Assembly (NCBI GenBank): GCA_040222455.1
Contig: JAVKDD010000008.1
Span: forward strand, 62,001 to 126,000
From: RHLJ01 sp040222455
Lineage (GTDB): Bacteria > Bacteroidota > Rhodothermia > Balneolales > Balneolaceae
DNA: 64,000 nt
Direction of reading: 5' to 3'
Shown here: positions 16,338 to 25,996 of the stretch, piece after piece
How the letters are laid out: every line of letters begins with the position of its first letter
Position numbering within the stretch: the first letter of the stretch is position 1
Made by a program: the position numbers and the translations under genes
Notes under the pieces: model-generated
Database searches by the model: none
Told to the model about the DNA's origin: nothing
The model's input: only the letters and a program-made list of their open reading frames with translations

Positions 16338-17777
16338 TTAAAGACTTGCTACTTCGATACGTTGATGAAGTTCTTCGAGTATACGTTTATGCTTAGGGCT
16401 CGTTGTCATTCGCTCTTCTACTGTAGATATTGCATGAATAACGGTAGAGTGATCTCTTCCACCAAAATGGAGACCAATGGTTTTTAAGCTGGATTTAGTG
16501 AATCGTTTTGAGAGATACATGGCAATCTGCCGAGCTTCAACAATTTCTTGTTTACGAGTTTTCTCTCTCACTTTATTGGTATCTATACCAAAATAATCAC
16601 AAACATAGTTTTGAATGGATTCGATAGAAATCTGGGTATGAGACTCCTTCACCATATCTTTCAAAACACGCTTAGCCATTGCAAGGTCAACGTCGTCTAT
16701 ATTTTGCAAGGATGCATGAGCGAGCAATTTGATAATTGCACCTTCCAAATCGCGAACATTTGATTTAAAATTATGCGCAATGAATTCTATGATTTCGGGA
16801 TCAATCTCAATGCCGTTATCATTTGCCTTACGTTCAAGAATAGCATAACGCGTTTCATATTCCGGCATTTGAAGATCGGCGCTTAAGCCCCAGCCAAATC
16901 TTGAAATCAGTCGCTCCTGAATATCGGGTACATCTTTAGGGGCACGATCACTACTTAAAATAATCTGCTTTCCATCTTGATGAAGAGCATTAAAAATATG
17001 GAAAAACTCTTCTTGTGTTTTTTCTTTACCACTAAAAAATTGAATGTCATCAACAATCAGCACGTCAATGTTGCGGTAAAACATTGAAAATTCGCTGGCT
17101 CTATTGTTTCTGATCGCATGCACAAACTCGTTAGTAAAGGCTTCGGAAGAGATATAGAGTACCGACTTTTCGTCCCCAAATTTTTGCTTAACTCTATTGC
17201 CAATACTTTGAATCAGATGAGTTTTCCCAAGACCTGTTGGGCCATAGGTGAAAAACGGATTGAATGAATTATTACCTGGATTGTCAGCAATTGCCATCGC
17301 AGCAGAACGGGCTAAACGATTACAATCTCCTTCTATATAGCGCTCAAAAACATACGAGCTGTTCAGGTTAGAATCGATTTTTGTTTTCCTGATTCCAGGG
17401 ATTACAAATGGATTTTCTATTCTTTCTGGATAGCTTTCAGGATATCCCTGAATGTGTTGAGCCTGAACAGGAGGCATAGGGCGCTGAGGAAGACGTACCG
17501 AACGGTTATTTTCAAATTGTTCAGATTTTTCCATTAAAATAGAATACTCTAGTTTTCCTTCCGAGCCAAGTACTTTTGCTAAAGTTGATCGCAACATATT
17601 GTAGTAATGCTCTTCAAGCCATTCATACCAAAACTGACTGGGTACTTGTATTGTGAGGGTATCTTCGACCAGACTAACTGGTTTAATTGGCTCAAACCAA
17701 GATTTGTACTTCTGGTAACTAATGTTGTCCTTAATAATATCCAGGCATTTATCCCAAGCCGCCTCAGCCGATACCAT
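16338..17777 (-). CDS. dnaA: Chromosomal replication initiator DnaA
   Basis: From the ATG at 17777 the product has 479 residues; the frame is open to a TTG two codons upstream. Domain I (AAWDKCLDIIKDNISYQKYK, SWFEPIKP) is followed by a variable linker with many prolines. The AAA+ domain has FFTYGPTGLGKTHLIQ near residue 178 and VDDIQFF, and the C-terminal DNA-binding domain ends with FGGRDHSTVIHA. The protein opens the replication origin. The upstream 375 bases carry consensus DnaA boxes, so oriC and autoregulation are probably located there. It leads an operon continuing into folB and folK. Confidence 0.98.
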   Translation of the reverse strand: MVSAEAAWDKCLDIIKDNISYQKYKSWFEPIKPVSLVEDTLTIQVPSQFWYEWLEEHYYNMLRSTLAKVLGSEGKLEYSILMEKSEQFENNRSVRLPQRPMPPVQAQHIQGYPESYPERIENPFVIPGIRKTKIDSNLNSSYVFERYIEGDCNRLARSAAMAIADNPGNNSFNPFFTYGPTGLGKTHLIQSIGNRVKQKFGDEKSVLYISSEAFTNEFVHAIRNNRASEFSMFYRNIDVLIVDDIQFFSGKEKTQEEFFHIFNALHQDGKQIILSSDRAPKDVPDIQERLISRFGWGLSADLQMPEYETRYAILERKANDNGIEIDPEIIEFIAHNFKSNVRDLEGAIIKLLAHASLQNIDDVDLAMAKRVLKDMVKESHTQISIESIQNYVCDYFGIDTNKVREKTRKQEIVEARQIAMYLSKRFTKSSLKTIGLHFGGRDHSTVIHAISTVEERMTTSPKHKRILEELHQRIEVASL

Positions 17778-17834
17778 TTGCAATGTACTTTTATCCTCCC
17801 GGAAAATAGTTTTTAATTCAAAACTTAAATTCAG

Positions 17835-18105
17835 TTATCCACAGCCAAAAAAGTGTTTCTTGACCTAAAGCTGAATTGAAAATGACGAATTATAAGCGAC
17901 TTGTCAAACCCGAGTTCACTATTTTTTAAAAAGTTATCCACAATAACAAAACCGTCTTAACCTATTGTTAGGCAATCAATTATAAAATAATTAATGTAAC
18001 CTCAAAATTTAACTTGACTCCCCATAACATTCCCATAACACATAAAAAAGTGATTCGGCGGGAGAGTAAAAAAAAATCCAATTTCTTTTCCACAAGTTTT
18101 CCACA
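17835..18105. other. oriC: Probable chromosomal origin oriC with four DnaA boxes
   Basis: Two perfect DnaA boxes TTATCCACA lie at 17835-17843 and 17934-17942. Two near-consensus boxes TTTTCCACA lie at 18086-18094 and 18097-18105, with starts 11 bases apart (one helical turn). All four point the same way. The stretch just beyond (18106-18160) is almost pure A/T and could be the unwinding element. It sits directly upstream of dnaA, the commonest place for a bacterial origin. The call is strong but not proven without genome-wide skew. Confidence 0.8.
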
Positions 18106-18152
18106 TTTCTGACATTAAAACTTTTTACACTTTTCAAAATTAGAATACTTTT

Positions 18153-19019
18153 TTATTTAATTTTTTTTGAGATCAAAAAGCGCTCTTTTTTATCATAATC
18201 TAAATGTATGGCGGTTTCCCAATTTGGTTGGCTAAATAAATCGTTAACTTCTTGAGCATGATTCTCATGAAGCTCTAAATATAAATATCCATTTTCTTTC
18301 AAATGCTGGTCAGCAAATTGTTTAATTGCACCAAACATTAACGCGGTAGACTTACAAAACAAAGCTGCGGCAGGTTCAAAATCTTTTACTTCTCTATCTA
18401 ATGAATTTTTCTCTTCTTCTAAAATATATGGTGGGTTTGAAACAATAAGATCAAATTTTTGATTTTCTGAAACATGTACGCTATTAAAAAGATCATCGTT
18501 TAAGAAAGTAACTTCTGCCTCATTTGATTTAGCATTTTCTTCTGCAATTCTAAGAGCTTTTTCAGAAATATCTGTTCCATAAACGTCCCAATCCTTCCTG
18601 CTTTTTTTTAAAGCGATAGGAATACATCCCGATCCTGTACCAATATCCAGTAATGAATAGTCTTTTGCAGAAGCGTGATTATTTAAAATCATTTCCACTA
18701 ATTGCTCAGTTTCCATTCTTGGGATTAAAACATCCTCAGAAACCTTAATCTTTGTATTTAAAAAGTCTGTACTTCCTGTGATATATTGAAGAGGTTCGTG
18801 AGATGAACGTCGCTTAACTAAAGAGCGTAGTTTTATAAGCTCTTCTTCAACCAAAGGTCGATCGTACATCAAATAAATATCCAGCCTTTTTACTTGTAAT
18901 AGGTGGGCAAGAAGCCATTCAATACTAAACCTCGGGTTACGAACCCCTTTTTCTTCAAAATAGGAGGTTGCCCACTTCAGCATTGTTAGTACCGTCCATT
19001 CCGATGGAGGTGTATTCAT
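18153..19019 (-). CDS. prmC: Peptide chain release factor N5-glutamine methyltransferase
   Basis: The 288-residue product has the PrmC/HemK plan. An N-terminal helical domain (ARNPRFSIEWLLAHLLQ-like region) holds EPLQYITGSTDFLN and VLIPRMETEQLVE near residue 100. The methylase domain follows with LLDIGTGSGCIPIALKK and the catalytic motif IVSNPPYI near residue 195. It methylates the Gln of the GGQ motif in release factors RF1/RF2. It ends at the AT-rich edge of the origin and begins three bases after the stop of the unknown upstream gene. Confidence 0.95.
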   Translation of the reverse strand: MNTPPSEWTVLTMLKWATSYFEEKGVRNPRFSIEWLLAHLLQVKRLDIYLMYDRPLVEEELIKLRSLVKRRSSHEPLQYITGSTDFLNTKIKVSEDVLIPRMETEQLVEMILNNHASAKDYSLLDIGTGSGCIPIALKKSRKDWDVYGTDISEKALRIAEENAKSNEAEVTFLNDDLFNSVHVSENQKFDLIVSNPPYILEEEKNSLDREVKDFEPAAALFCKSTALMFGAIKQFADQHLKENGYLYLELHENHAQEVNDLFSQPNWETAIHLDYDKKERFLISKKIK

Positions 19020-19022
19020 AAA

Positions 19023-19409
19023 TTATTCTTCTTCGGGCTGCTCCGAAATCTGTTCTTCCTGAACCGTAAGACCAAAACGTTTTGAAAAATCAAAAATAAA
19101 TTCAATTACGTTAGTTTCAACATTTCTTTCTTCTGAAAGAGAACTACCACGAAAACCCATTCTTCCGCCGGTTTTTTTCAGAACAATCTTGTTTAATTTT
19201 GGCGATTGCTCCAATATACATGTTAGTGTAGTACTTGAATTAATTTGTTTTTCATACTCTTCATAAACGGCTACAAAGAACTCACTCTGTAGTTCTTCGA
19301 AAGTGCGAGAGTATAAAAATTTTGGTTCGTGTTCATCGAAGAGCTTTACAGCCATTCGCTTTAATGTTGCGGATGGACCAAAAACTAAATAGGTGGTGTG
19401 TGAATTCAT
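19023..19409 (-). CDS. Hypothetical protein upstream of prmC
   Basis: The 128-residue protein has no signal peptide or membrane segment and ends in an acidic tail (EEQISEQPEEE). The sequence LKKTGGRMGFRGSSLSEE in the middle is distinctive but I cannot assign a family. Only three bases separate it from prmC, so they share a transcript. Its role is unknown. Confidence 0.65.
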   Translation of the reverse strand: MNSHTTYLVFGPSATLKRMAVKLFDEHEPKFLYSRTFEELQSEFFVAVYEEYEKQINSSTTLTCILEQSPKLNKIVLKKTGGRMGFRGSSLSEERNVETNVIEFIFDFSKRFGLTVQEEQISEQPEEE

Positions 19410-19560
19410 TCCGGTAAGTAAAACTTAAGATTCAATTGTTTATCTTATTTAAAAAATCGAGAGGAAAATAACAGGATATCTACTTAACACAATAAGAAAT
19501 TGAAGTTTTTTTCGTTTAAACTTCGTTATTTAGTTAATAATGTGCTACCTATTCCCAGCT

Positions 19561-20388
19561 ATGAAAAAAAATATATCTTCTTTCTTACTATTTATATTAG
19601 TCTTAGGCTTCAATTCCGCATATGCACAATATGGAGAGCCAGAAATCCAAAGTATTGAAGCTCCAAAGAATCTTTTTGATGAAGGTTACAAAACGGGTTT
19701 TGGGTTTAGCTTTAATCTGAATGATTTTGGATTTGGAGTAGGTACTCAGTTTAGAAAAGGACTTGGCTCTTATACTGAAGGAACTTTAAACTTTAAAATT
19801 GCTGGGTTAAGAGACCCAAGTGAACAAACTTATATTGATTACTTTTTTGGTGGAAGAACCATACCGAGTAAATATAAAAGAGTTGTTACTTTCCCCGTCA
19901 CTGTTGGGTTAAAACGAAGAGTTTTTGCCCGGCAGATATCGGATAACTTTCGTGTTCACACAGCGATGAGTTTTGGACCTACCCTTGCACTTACAACTCC
20001 ATATTTTAAAGAAACCAGTATATCTGAAAATGGTTTTCGAGAAAGTGATACCAGACAGTTTAGTGTTTATGAGCCAGTATTAGATATTTTTCAGGGGTTA
20101 AAAGATGCAGAAACTCAATGGGGTTGGACCGGAGACATTGTTTTAGGTATTGATTTCGGAAATAATTTTGCGCGACTTCAAACCTTTCAGTTTGGGTACA
20201 CTTTCAACTATTTCAAAGATGGAATTCAAATTCTTGAGCCATTCAGACCCATAAGAGATGAAAATGGAAACTATAAAGATACAGATGGAAATTTTATAGT
20301 TGATGATGATGGATTAGAAAAAGCAAACGACCCAACCGATTACTTTGGCTCTGCTCAAGTAACCTTTATTTTTGGGTGGATGTGGTGA
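19561..20388 (+). CDS. Secreted, probably outer-membrane-associated protein
   Basis: The ATG at 19561 gives a clean signal peptide (MKKNISSFLLFILVLGFNSA, cleavage near YAQ) and 275 residues in total. The mature part has alternating aromatic/hydrophobic strands (GFGFSFNLNDFGFGVGTQF, LQTFQFGYTFNYFKDGIQIL) and ends in VTFIFGWMW, typical of a beta-barrel or surface protein with an aromatic C-terminus. I recognise no specific family. It is monocistronic, with the convergent HAD gene ending five bases after it. Confidence 0.75.
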   Translation: MKKNISSFLLFILVLGFNSAYAQYGEPEIQSIEAPKNLFDEGYKTGFGFSFNLNDFGFGVGTQFRKGLGSYTEGTLNFKIAGLRDPSEQTYIDYFFGGRTIPSKYKRVVTFPVTVGLKRRVFARQISDNFRVHTAMSFGPTLALTTPYFKETSISENGFRESDTRQFSVYEPVLDIFQGLKDAETQWGWTGDIVLGIDFGNNFARLQTFQFGYTFNYFKDGIQILEPFRPIRDENGNYKDTDGNFIVDDDGLEKANDPTDYFGSAQVTFIFGWMW

Positions 20389-20393
20389 TCTAC

Positions 20394-21083
20394 TTAACCC
20401 GTAATTAGTTTACTGAACCATTCTTCTGGATTTTCTAAACTGGTAATTATAAGATCGGGGTTATACTTAGAAAGTTCTTCTGAACTAAAATTGCCTGTTG
20501 TTACTGCCACGGATTTCATCCCTGCACTTTGTGCGCATAGTATATCTCTTGGAGTATCTCCAATAATTATAAATCGGGATGGATCAGGTTCAACTTCTAG
20601 CATTTCTTTGATTGATGTTAACGCAAGTTGAGGTAACATATTCCGATCTTTATGGTGTTCTCCAAAAGCTCCGACGGCAAATTCATAATGAATATTTGCA
20701 GCTTTTAGCTTAATAATCGCCGCATCTGGATAGTTCCCGGTTAAAAGTCCTACCATAAAATCTGGATTTAAAAAGTATTCAATGGCTTCATCTACATGAT
20801 TATGACGAAGAACATGATGTTCTGTAATTTCTTCAGAAAGTCTCGTTAAATAGGTCTTTTTAAATATTTCGTAAAGCTCTTTATCAAAATTATGGTGCAC
20901 TAAAAAAGAGGTGATGATATCATAGTCTGTTCGCCCTGAAAAAGGATCAGACTCCATATCTGGATAGTCAATATTTAAATCATCAATTATACTTCTCAGC
21001 AGTGGACGGTTAAAATCACTATTTACTGTTAGTAGTGTTCCATCAATATCGAAAAGAATAATCCAGGGGTGTTTTTCAGCCAT
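20394..21083 (-). CDS. HAD-family phosphatase
   Basis: The 229-residue protein has all HAD motifs. IILFDIDGTLLTV holds the nucleophile Asp near residue 10, and VGLLTGNYPDAAIIKLKAAN supplies the Thr of motif II. The Lys lies in the LKAAN segment, and FIIIGDTPRDILCAQSAGMK near residue 170 carries motif IV. The helical cap lies between residues about 20 and 85. The arrangement fits phosphoglycolate-phosphatase-like enzymes, but the substrate cannot be read. It is divergent from enolase. Confidence 0.85.
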   Translation of the reverse strand: MAEKHPWIILFDIDGTLLTVNSDFNRPLLRSIIDDLNIDYPDMESDPFSGRTDYDIITSFLVHHNFDKELYEIFKKTYLTRLSEEITEHHVLRHNHVDEAIEYFLNPDFMVGLLTGNYPDAAIIKLKAANIHYEFAVGAFGEHHKDRNMLPQLALTSIKEMLEVEPDPSRFIIIGDTPRDILCAQSAGMKSVAVTTGNFSSEELSKYNPDLIITSLENPEEWFSKLITG

Positions 21084-21215
21084 TGTTAAAATGATTCATT
21101 CAAAATTTATATTCTCAAAATAATTTACACAAACTTAGTAGGTATTCACTTTAAGAACATATTAAATCGTGTTACCTTTAACGCACTTACTTATCGTAAA
21201 CATAATGGAGAAATA

Positions 21216-22502
21216 ATGAGTTTTATCGAAGATATTAATGCACGTCAAATTATTGACTCGCGGGGAAATCCAACTATTGAAGTGGATGTAATTTTGGATA
21301 CCGGAGCAATGGGTCGTGCTGCAGTGCCATCTGGAGCTTCTACCGGAGAACATGAAGCAGTTGAATTAAGAGATGGTGACAAAGAAGTTTATTTAGGGAA
21401 AGGAGTTTCTAAAGCTGTTGAAAATGTAAATACTATAATTGCAGAAGAGCTTGAAGGATTACCCGTTTTCAATCAAACTGAATTAGATGCTTTATTAATT
21501 GATATTGATGGTACAAAAAATAAAGGCAATCTTGGTGCAAATGCAATTTTAGGAGTCTCACTTGCTTGTGCAAAAGCAGCTGCAAGCGAGCTTGGAATGC
21601 CACTTTGGAGATATGTTGGGGGTGTAAATTCTAAAGTGATGCCACTACCAATGATGAATATTATAAACGGTGGCTCACATGCCGATAATAGTGTTGATCT
21701 ACAGGAATTCATGATTATGCCTGCTGGTGCAGAATCCTTTTCTCATGCTCTTCAAATGGGAGCTGAAATTTTTCACACGTTAAAGAAAGTACTTGGAGAT
21801 AAAGGCTACAGTACTGCAGTTGGCGATGAAGGCGGTTTCGCACCAAATCTGAAGTCTAATGAAGAAGCTCTGGAAGTAATTATGACTGCCATTGAAAAAG
21901 CAGGTTACACTCCAAAAGATGATGTTTTGATCGCATTAGACCCTGCTTCTTCCGAATTTTTTAATAAAGAAACTGGATTGTATGAGTTCAAATGGAGCGA
22001 TGGTTCTAAAAAAGATACTGATGCAATGGTAGAATTCTGGGCTGGTTGGGCAGAAAAATATCCTATCATCTCAATCGAAGATGGAATGGCAGAAGACGAC
22101 TGGGATGCTTGGAAAAAACTTACTGATGCTATCGGCGATAAAGTTCAATTAGTAGGAGATGATCTTTTTGTAACTAATACTGAACGCCTTGCAACAGGAA
22201 TTGAAAGAGGAATTGCTAACTCTATTCTTATTAAAGTGAATCAGATTGGTACACTTACTGAGACTCTTGATGCGATCGAAATGGCACATAAAAATAGCTA
22301 TACAGCTGTAATCTCACACCGTTCGGGCGAAACTGAAGACGTTACTATTGCCGATCTAGCAGTAGCAACCAATGCCGGCCAAATTAAAACGGGATCGATG
22401 AGTAGAACCGACAGAATTGCTAAGTATAATCAACTTCTCCGTATTGAAGAAGAACTAGGCGATTCAGCAATCTTCTTAGGACATGACGCTTTTGGTTTGT
22501 AA
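21216..22502 (+). CDS. eno: Enolase
   Basis: The 428-residue protein is full length for bacterial enolase. It begins IEDINARQIIDSRGNPTIEV and has GAMGRAAVPSGASTGEHEA, then PLPMMNIINGGSHADNSVD. The metal ligands follow in LIALDPASSEFF, ISIEDGMAEDDW and LVGDDLFVTNT. The catalytic Lys is in SILIKVNQIGTLTE, and SHRSGETEDVTIADLAV follows. It converts 2-phosphoglycerate to phosphoenolpyruvate. A purine-rich GGAGAAA precedes the ATG. A strong terminator follows the stop, so it is transcribed alone. Confidence 0.98.
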   Translation: MSFIEDINARQIIDSRGNPTIEVDVILDTGAMGRAAVPSGASTGEHEAVELRDGDKEVYLGKGVSKAVENVNTIIAEELEGLPVFNQTELDALLIDIDGTKNKGNLGANAILGVSLACAKAAASELGMPLWRYVGGVNSKVMPLPMMNIINGGSHADNSVDLQEFMIMPAGAESFSHALQMGAEIFHTLKKVLGDKGYSTAVGDEGGFAPNLKSNEEALEVIMTAIEKAGYTPKDDVLIALDPASSEFFNKETGLYEFKWSDGSKKDTDAMVEFWAGWAEKYPIISIEDGMAEDDWDAWKKLTDAIGDKVQLVGDDLFVTNTERLATGIERGIANSILIKVNQIGTLTETLDAIEMAHKNSYTAVISHRSGETEDVTIADLAVATNAGQIKTGSMSRTDRIAKYNQLLRIEEELGDSAIFLGHDAFGL

Positions 22503-22523
22503 TCTTTAGATCAAAATTAAAAA

Positions 22524-22552
22524 AAGCTCCGACTATCCCGGAGCTTTTTTAT
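22524..22552 (+). terminator. Intrinsic terminator of enolase
   Basis: AAGCTCCG (22524-22531) pairs with CGGAGCTT (22539-22546), followed by a T-run. The A-run on its left could also make it work on the other strand, though no gene reads in from there. Confidence 0.85.
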
Positions 22553-22595
22553 TTTATACTTTATTCTATTCTTAAAAACTATAAATAGACCTGGT

Positions 22596-23708
22596 ATGAT
22601 TTTAAAATCTGTGTTGTTAACACTTTCAATCATTCTTGTTTTCACAGGAAATTGTGTACATGCCCAAAACGAAGATCTTCGCATGGATTTTGAAAAATAT
22701 AATCCAACATCTACTCTTGTTGTACCGGGTGAAGAAATCAAAGCTGCAAAATTCCCTTTTATAGATATACACAGCCATCAATGGCGTATGGCAACCCAAG
22801 ACAATGCACTTATTGCCAAACAAATGGATAGCCTGAATATGAAAATCTTGGTTAATCTTAGTGGGCGATCAGGTGATATGCTTAAAGACATGGTTGATGC
22901 TACAAATGCTCAAGCACCTGGTCGTTTCATCATTTTTGCTAATATAGATTTTGAAAACATTGATGATCCCGACTGGTCGGAACGGAGTGTTGAACAACTT
23001 CAAGAAGATTATAATAACGGTGCCAAAGGGATTAAGATTTTCAAAAATCTCGGACTTACCATAACCGACTCCAAAGGTAACCGTGTTCGTACCGATGACC
23101 CTAGAATTGACCCTCTTTGGGCAAAAGCCGGTGAGCTTGGCATCCCCGTGTTAATTCACACTGGAGAACCTGCAGTTTTTTGGGAGCCAATTGATGAACA
23201 AAATGAACGATGGATTGAAATGAAGAATTTTCCGGATCGCCATCGTGGAGATTCTACCAAATACCCTAGTTGGGAAGTTGTAATGGCTGAACAATGGAAC
23301 GTCTTTCGTAAACACCCAGAAACGAAATTTATAAATGCGCATTTTGGCTGGATGGCAAACGACTTAGATCGTTTGGGTAAACATCTGGATGAATTTCCAA
23401 ATGTATATGCTGAAATCGCTGCCATTATAGCCGAACTTGGTAGACAGCCCAGGTTTGCAAGGGAGTTCTTTATCAAGTATCAGGATCGATTACTTTTTGG
23501 AAAAGATACCTACCGGCCTCATGAATACTATACCTATTTTAGAGTTCTGGAAAGTGACGATGAGTATTTTGATTACTTCCGCAAACGTCATGCTTTCTGG
23601 AAAATGTATGGTTTAAATTTACCAGATGAAGTCTTAAAAAAGGTTTACTATAAAAATGCTCTGAAAATCGTCCCCGGGATTGATCCTTCACTATTCCCAA
23701 CCGACTAA
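22596..23708 (+). CDS. Secreted amidohydrolase-family metal-dependent hydrolase
   Basis: The 370-residue protein carries a signal peptide (MILKSVLLTLSIILVFTGNC, then VHAQ). The amidohydrolase-2 fold begins at FPFIDIHSHQWRM with the HxH metal motif near residue 61. GAKGIKIFKNLGL, PVLIHTGEPAVFW, FINAHFGWMANDL and LLFGKDTY follow, giving the later His and Asp ligands expected for this TIM-barrel group. The substrate is unknown; relatives act on decarboxylation or lactone/ester substrates. Secretion to the periplasm is unusual for the group but common in this phylum. Confidence 0.85.
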   Translation: MILKSVLLTLSIILVFTGNCVHAQNEDLRMDFEKYNPTSTLVVPGEEIKAAKFPFIDIHSHQWRMATQDNALIAKQMDSLNMKILVNLSGRSGDMLKDMVDATNAQAPGRFIIFANIDFENIDDPDWSERSVEQLQEDYNNGAKGIKIFKNLGLTITDSKGNRVRTDDPRIDPLWAKAGELGIPVLIHTGEPAVFWEPIDEQNERWIEMKNFPDRHRGDSTKYPSWEVVMAEQWNVFRKHPETKFINAHFGWMANDLDRLGKHLDEFPNVYAEIAAIIAELGRQPRFAREFFIKYQDRLLFGKDTYRPHEYYTYFRVLESDDEYFDYFRKRHAFWKMYGLNLPDEVLKKVYYKNALKIVPGIDPSLFPTD

Positions 23709-23810
23709 GTAATTATTAAAGTAGGTTCTTAGTTTTATTTTCGTCATTTTTATAATTGATTCTTGCCTTATCAACGGCGGCTTCTTCAATTATTAAAAAA
23801 CACCTCCACT

Positions 23811-25922
23811 ATGAAACGCCATCTTCTTTGGATCGTACTTTTACTATCATTTTCTATTTATTCTTCTGTATCTGCACAAGTGCTTAAGCAAATTGATCTT
23901 CCCGTAACATTCGAAGGAGATACTACAGACTTTACGCTTACAGATTTTGAGGGAGCATCAACCGAGATATCAGTTGATCCAACCGACTCTACAAACACAC
24001 TTGCAATAACTACAAAGCCAATCGGTGCTGGTACACCTGCCGGAACTACTATCGGTACTAATAACGGATTTATCAATGCAATACCGTTTACTTCCGATTC
24101 AAAAAAAATGAGTGTATTAGTTTATTCTCCAAAAGTTGGCGTAAAAGTGAGACTAAAAGCTGAAGATCATACTAATAATGCTCTTACTGCAGAAACTGAA
24201 ACAACGACAACAGCCGTTGGTTGGCAAAAACTGGTCTTTGATTTTGCAAACGTGGCACCAGGTACAAGTCCATTTAACTTGGATACGAATTTCGATATGC
24301 TCACTATCTTTTTTGATTTCGGAGCCATTGGAGTTGGTGATGTCTATTATTGGGACGATGTTCGCTTTGGAGAAGGAGTACCTGGTTCTGATGTAACTCT
24401 TTCTGACTTACGAATTGACAGCATATCACTTCAAGAATTTTCTCCAGAAGTTTTTAATTATAGTGTTGAGCTGGATTCTGGCACTACAGTTGTTCCTACA
24501 GTAACTGCAACACTAACGGATACTGCAGGTGTTTTGGAAATTACTCCTGCAGAAACAATTCCAGGAACAACCCTTCTTTCTGTTACTGGGGTTGACGGAT
24601 TTACAAGAGCTACCTATTCGGTTGTATTTACATTACCTGCTTCTTCTTTTCCTCCATTAACACTACCAATTGATTTTGAAGAAGGTCCCTATGACTTTGT
24701 TGATTTTGATGGAGGAGTTGCTAGTGTGATACCTAACCCTCAATCGTCGGGAATTAATACCAGTTCTACGGTGGCAAAAATTGTGAAAGGAGAAGGCGCT
24801 CCTTGGGCTGGTAGTAAATTAATATTAGAGGAAAAATTAGACTTTTCTACCAATAATTCTTTCTCAATGAAAGTTTTTTCACCAAGAGCAGATATGCCGA
24901 TTCTCTTTAAATTAGAAACCGTTGGTGCAGCAGAGCCTGATAATATCGTAAATACAACGAAAGCTAATGAGTGGGAAACGATTGTCTGGAATTACCCCGA
25001 TGTTGAAAGCAACAAATACGATCAACTTGTTATTATGTTTGATATTGGTACCATTGGTGATGGTTCAGATAATTTCACTTTCTTGTTTGATGACGTAATC
25101 TTTTTTAATGATGCAGATGCTAAATCAAAAATTGACTTACCCGTTACATTCGAAGAAACAAATATAGATTATACTCTATCAGATTTTGAAGGCGCCTCCA
25201 CTGTTTTAGGTGAAGATCCGGCTAATGCTTCAAATACGGTAGCGATTACAACTAAGACAAGTGGCTCTCCCAACTATGCTGGAACTACTGTGAGTACTGA
25301 ATTTGGTTTCGCATCCAGAATTCCTTTTACGGAATTAGAAACAAAAATGTCGGTTCGAGTTTATTCACCAAAGGCGAATATTAATGTTCGGCTAAAAGTT
25401 GAGGATCATAACAATAATACCTTAACCGCAGAAACTGATGCCAAAGTAACTTTGGCAAATACTTGGCAAACTATTGAATTTGATTTTAGTACAGTTGCAA
25501 CGGGTACGAATCCATTTAATGTTAATACATATTTTGATATGGCCTCTATATTCTTTGATTATGAAAGTAATGGAGATGATTCCGTTTACTACTGGGACGA
25601 TCTTGCATTCGGAGGAATCGTAACTTCTAACGAGGATGAAACCAGTATAGAGATTCCATTCAAATCTGAATTAATTGGGTCATATCCGAATCCATTTAAT
25701 CCATCTACAAACATTCAGTACCAGCTCGATGGCGTTCAAAATATTGAAGTCTCTGTGTTCAACATAACCGGACAGAAAATTGAAACGCTTTTCTCTGGTC
25801 AACAAAACTCGGGAATGCATTTAATGCAATGGAATGCCTCACGATATGCAAGTGGAGTTTATTTTGTTCGTTTAATCTCAAACTCAGGAATGAGCACCAT
25901 TAAACTTATGTTGCAGAAATAA
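23811..25922 (+). CDS. Secreted multi-module protein with type IX-like C-terminal sorting tail
   Basis: The true start is the ATG at 23811 (signal peptide MKRHLLWIVLLLSFSIYSSV, SAQ), giving 703 residues; the frame is open further upstream through a TTG. Three related modules of about 165 residues each begin with LPVTFEGD, LPIDFEEG and LPVTFEET and end in Y/F-W/F-DD motifs such as VYYWDDVRFG. They look like carbohydrate-binding beta-sandwiches. A cadherin/Ig-like stretch lies between modules 1 and 2. The C-terminus (YPNPFNPSTNIQY ... STIKLMLQK) is a sorting tail used for surface secretion. Modules 1 and 3 are close copies. No catalytic domain is visible. Confidence 0.85.
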   Translation: MKRHLLWIVLLLSFSIYSSVSAQVLKQIDLPVTFEGDTTDFTLTDFEGASTEISVDPTDSTNTLAITTKPIGAGTPAGTTIGTNNGFINAIPFTSDSKKMSVLVYSPKVGVKVRLKAEDHTNNALTAETETTTTAVGWQKLVFDFANVAPGTSPFNLDTNFDMLTIFFDFGAIGVGDVYYWDDVRFGEGVPGSDVTLSDLRIDSISLQEFSPEVFNYSVELDSGTTVVPTVTATLTDTAGVLEITPAETIPGTTLLSVTGVDGFTRATYSVVFTLPASSFPPLTLPIDFEEGPYDFVDFDGGVASVIPNPQSSGINTSSTVAKIVKGEGAPWAGSKLILEEKLDFSTNNSFSMKVFSPRADMPILFKLETVGAAEPDNIVNTTKANEWETIVWNYPDVESNKYDQLVIMFDIGTIGDGSDNFTFLFDDVIFFNDADAKSKIDLPVTFEETNIDYTLSDFEGASTVLGEDPANASNTVAITTKTSGSPNYAGTTVSTEFGFASRIPFTELETKMSVRVYSPKANINVRLKVEDHNNNTLTAETDAKVTLANTWQTIEFDFSTVATGTNPFNVNTYFDMASIFFDYESNGDDSVYYWDDLAFGGIVTSNEDETSIEIPFKSELIGSYPNPFNPSTNIQYQLDGVQNIEVSVFNITGQKIETLFSGQQNSGMHLMQWNASRYASGVYFVRLISNSGMSTIKLMLQK

Positions 25923-25996
25923 GTTACAAAAACGTGATTTTTGTTTACTATCAATACACTATTTTAAATCAACTTTTTAATCAACAATTACTAACT

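Noticed and set aside
22517..22823. Open frames on the minus strand at the start of the amidohydrolase gene
   Set aside because: They are shadows of the strong plus-strand gene and cover the enolase terminator.
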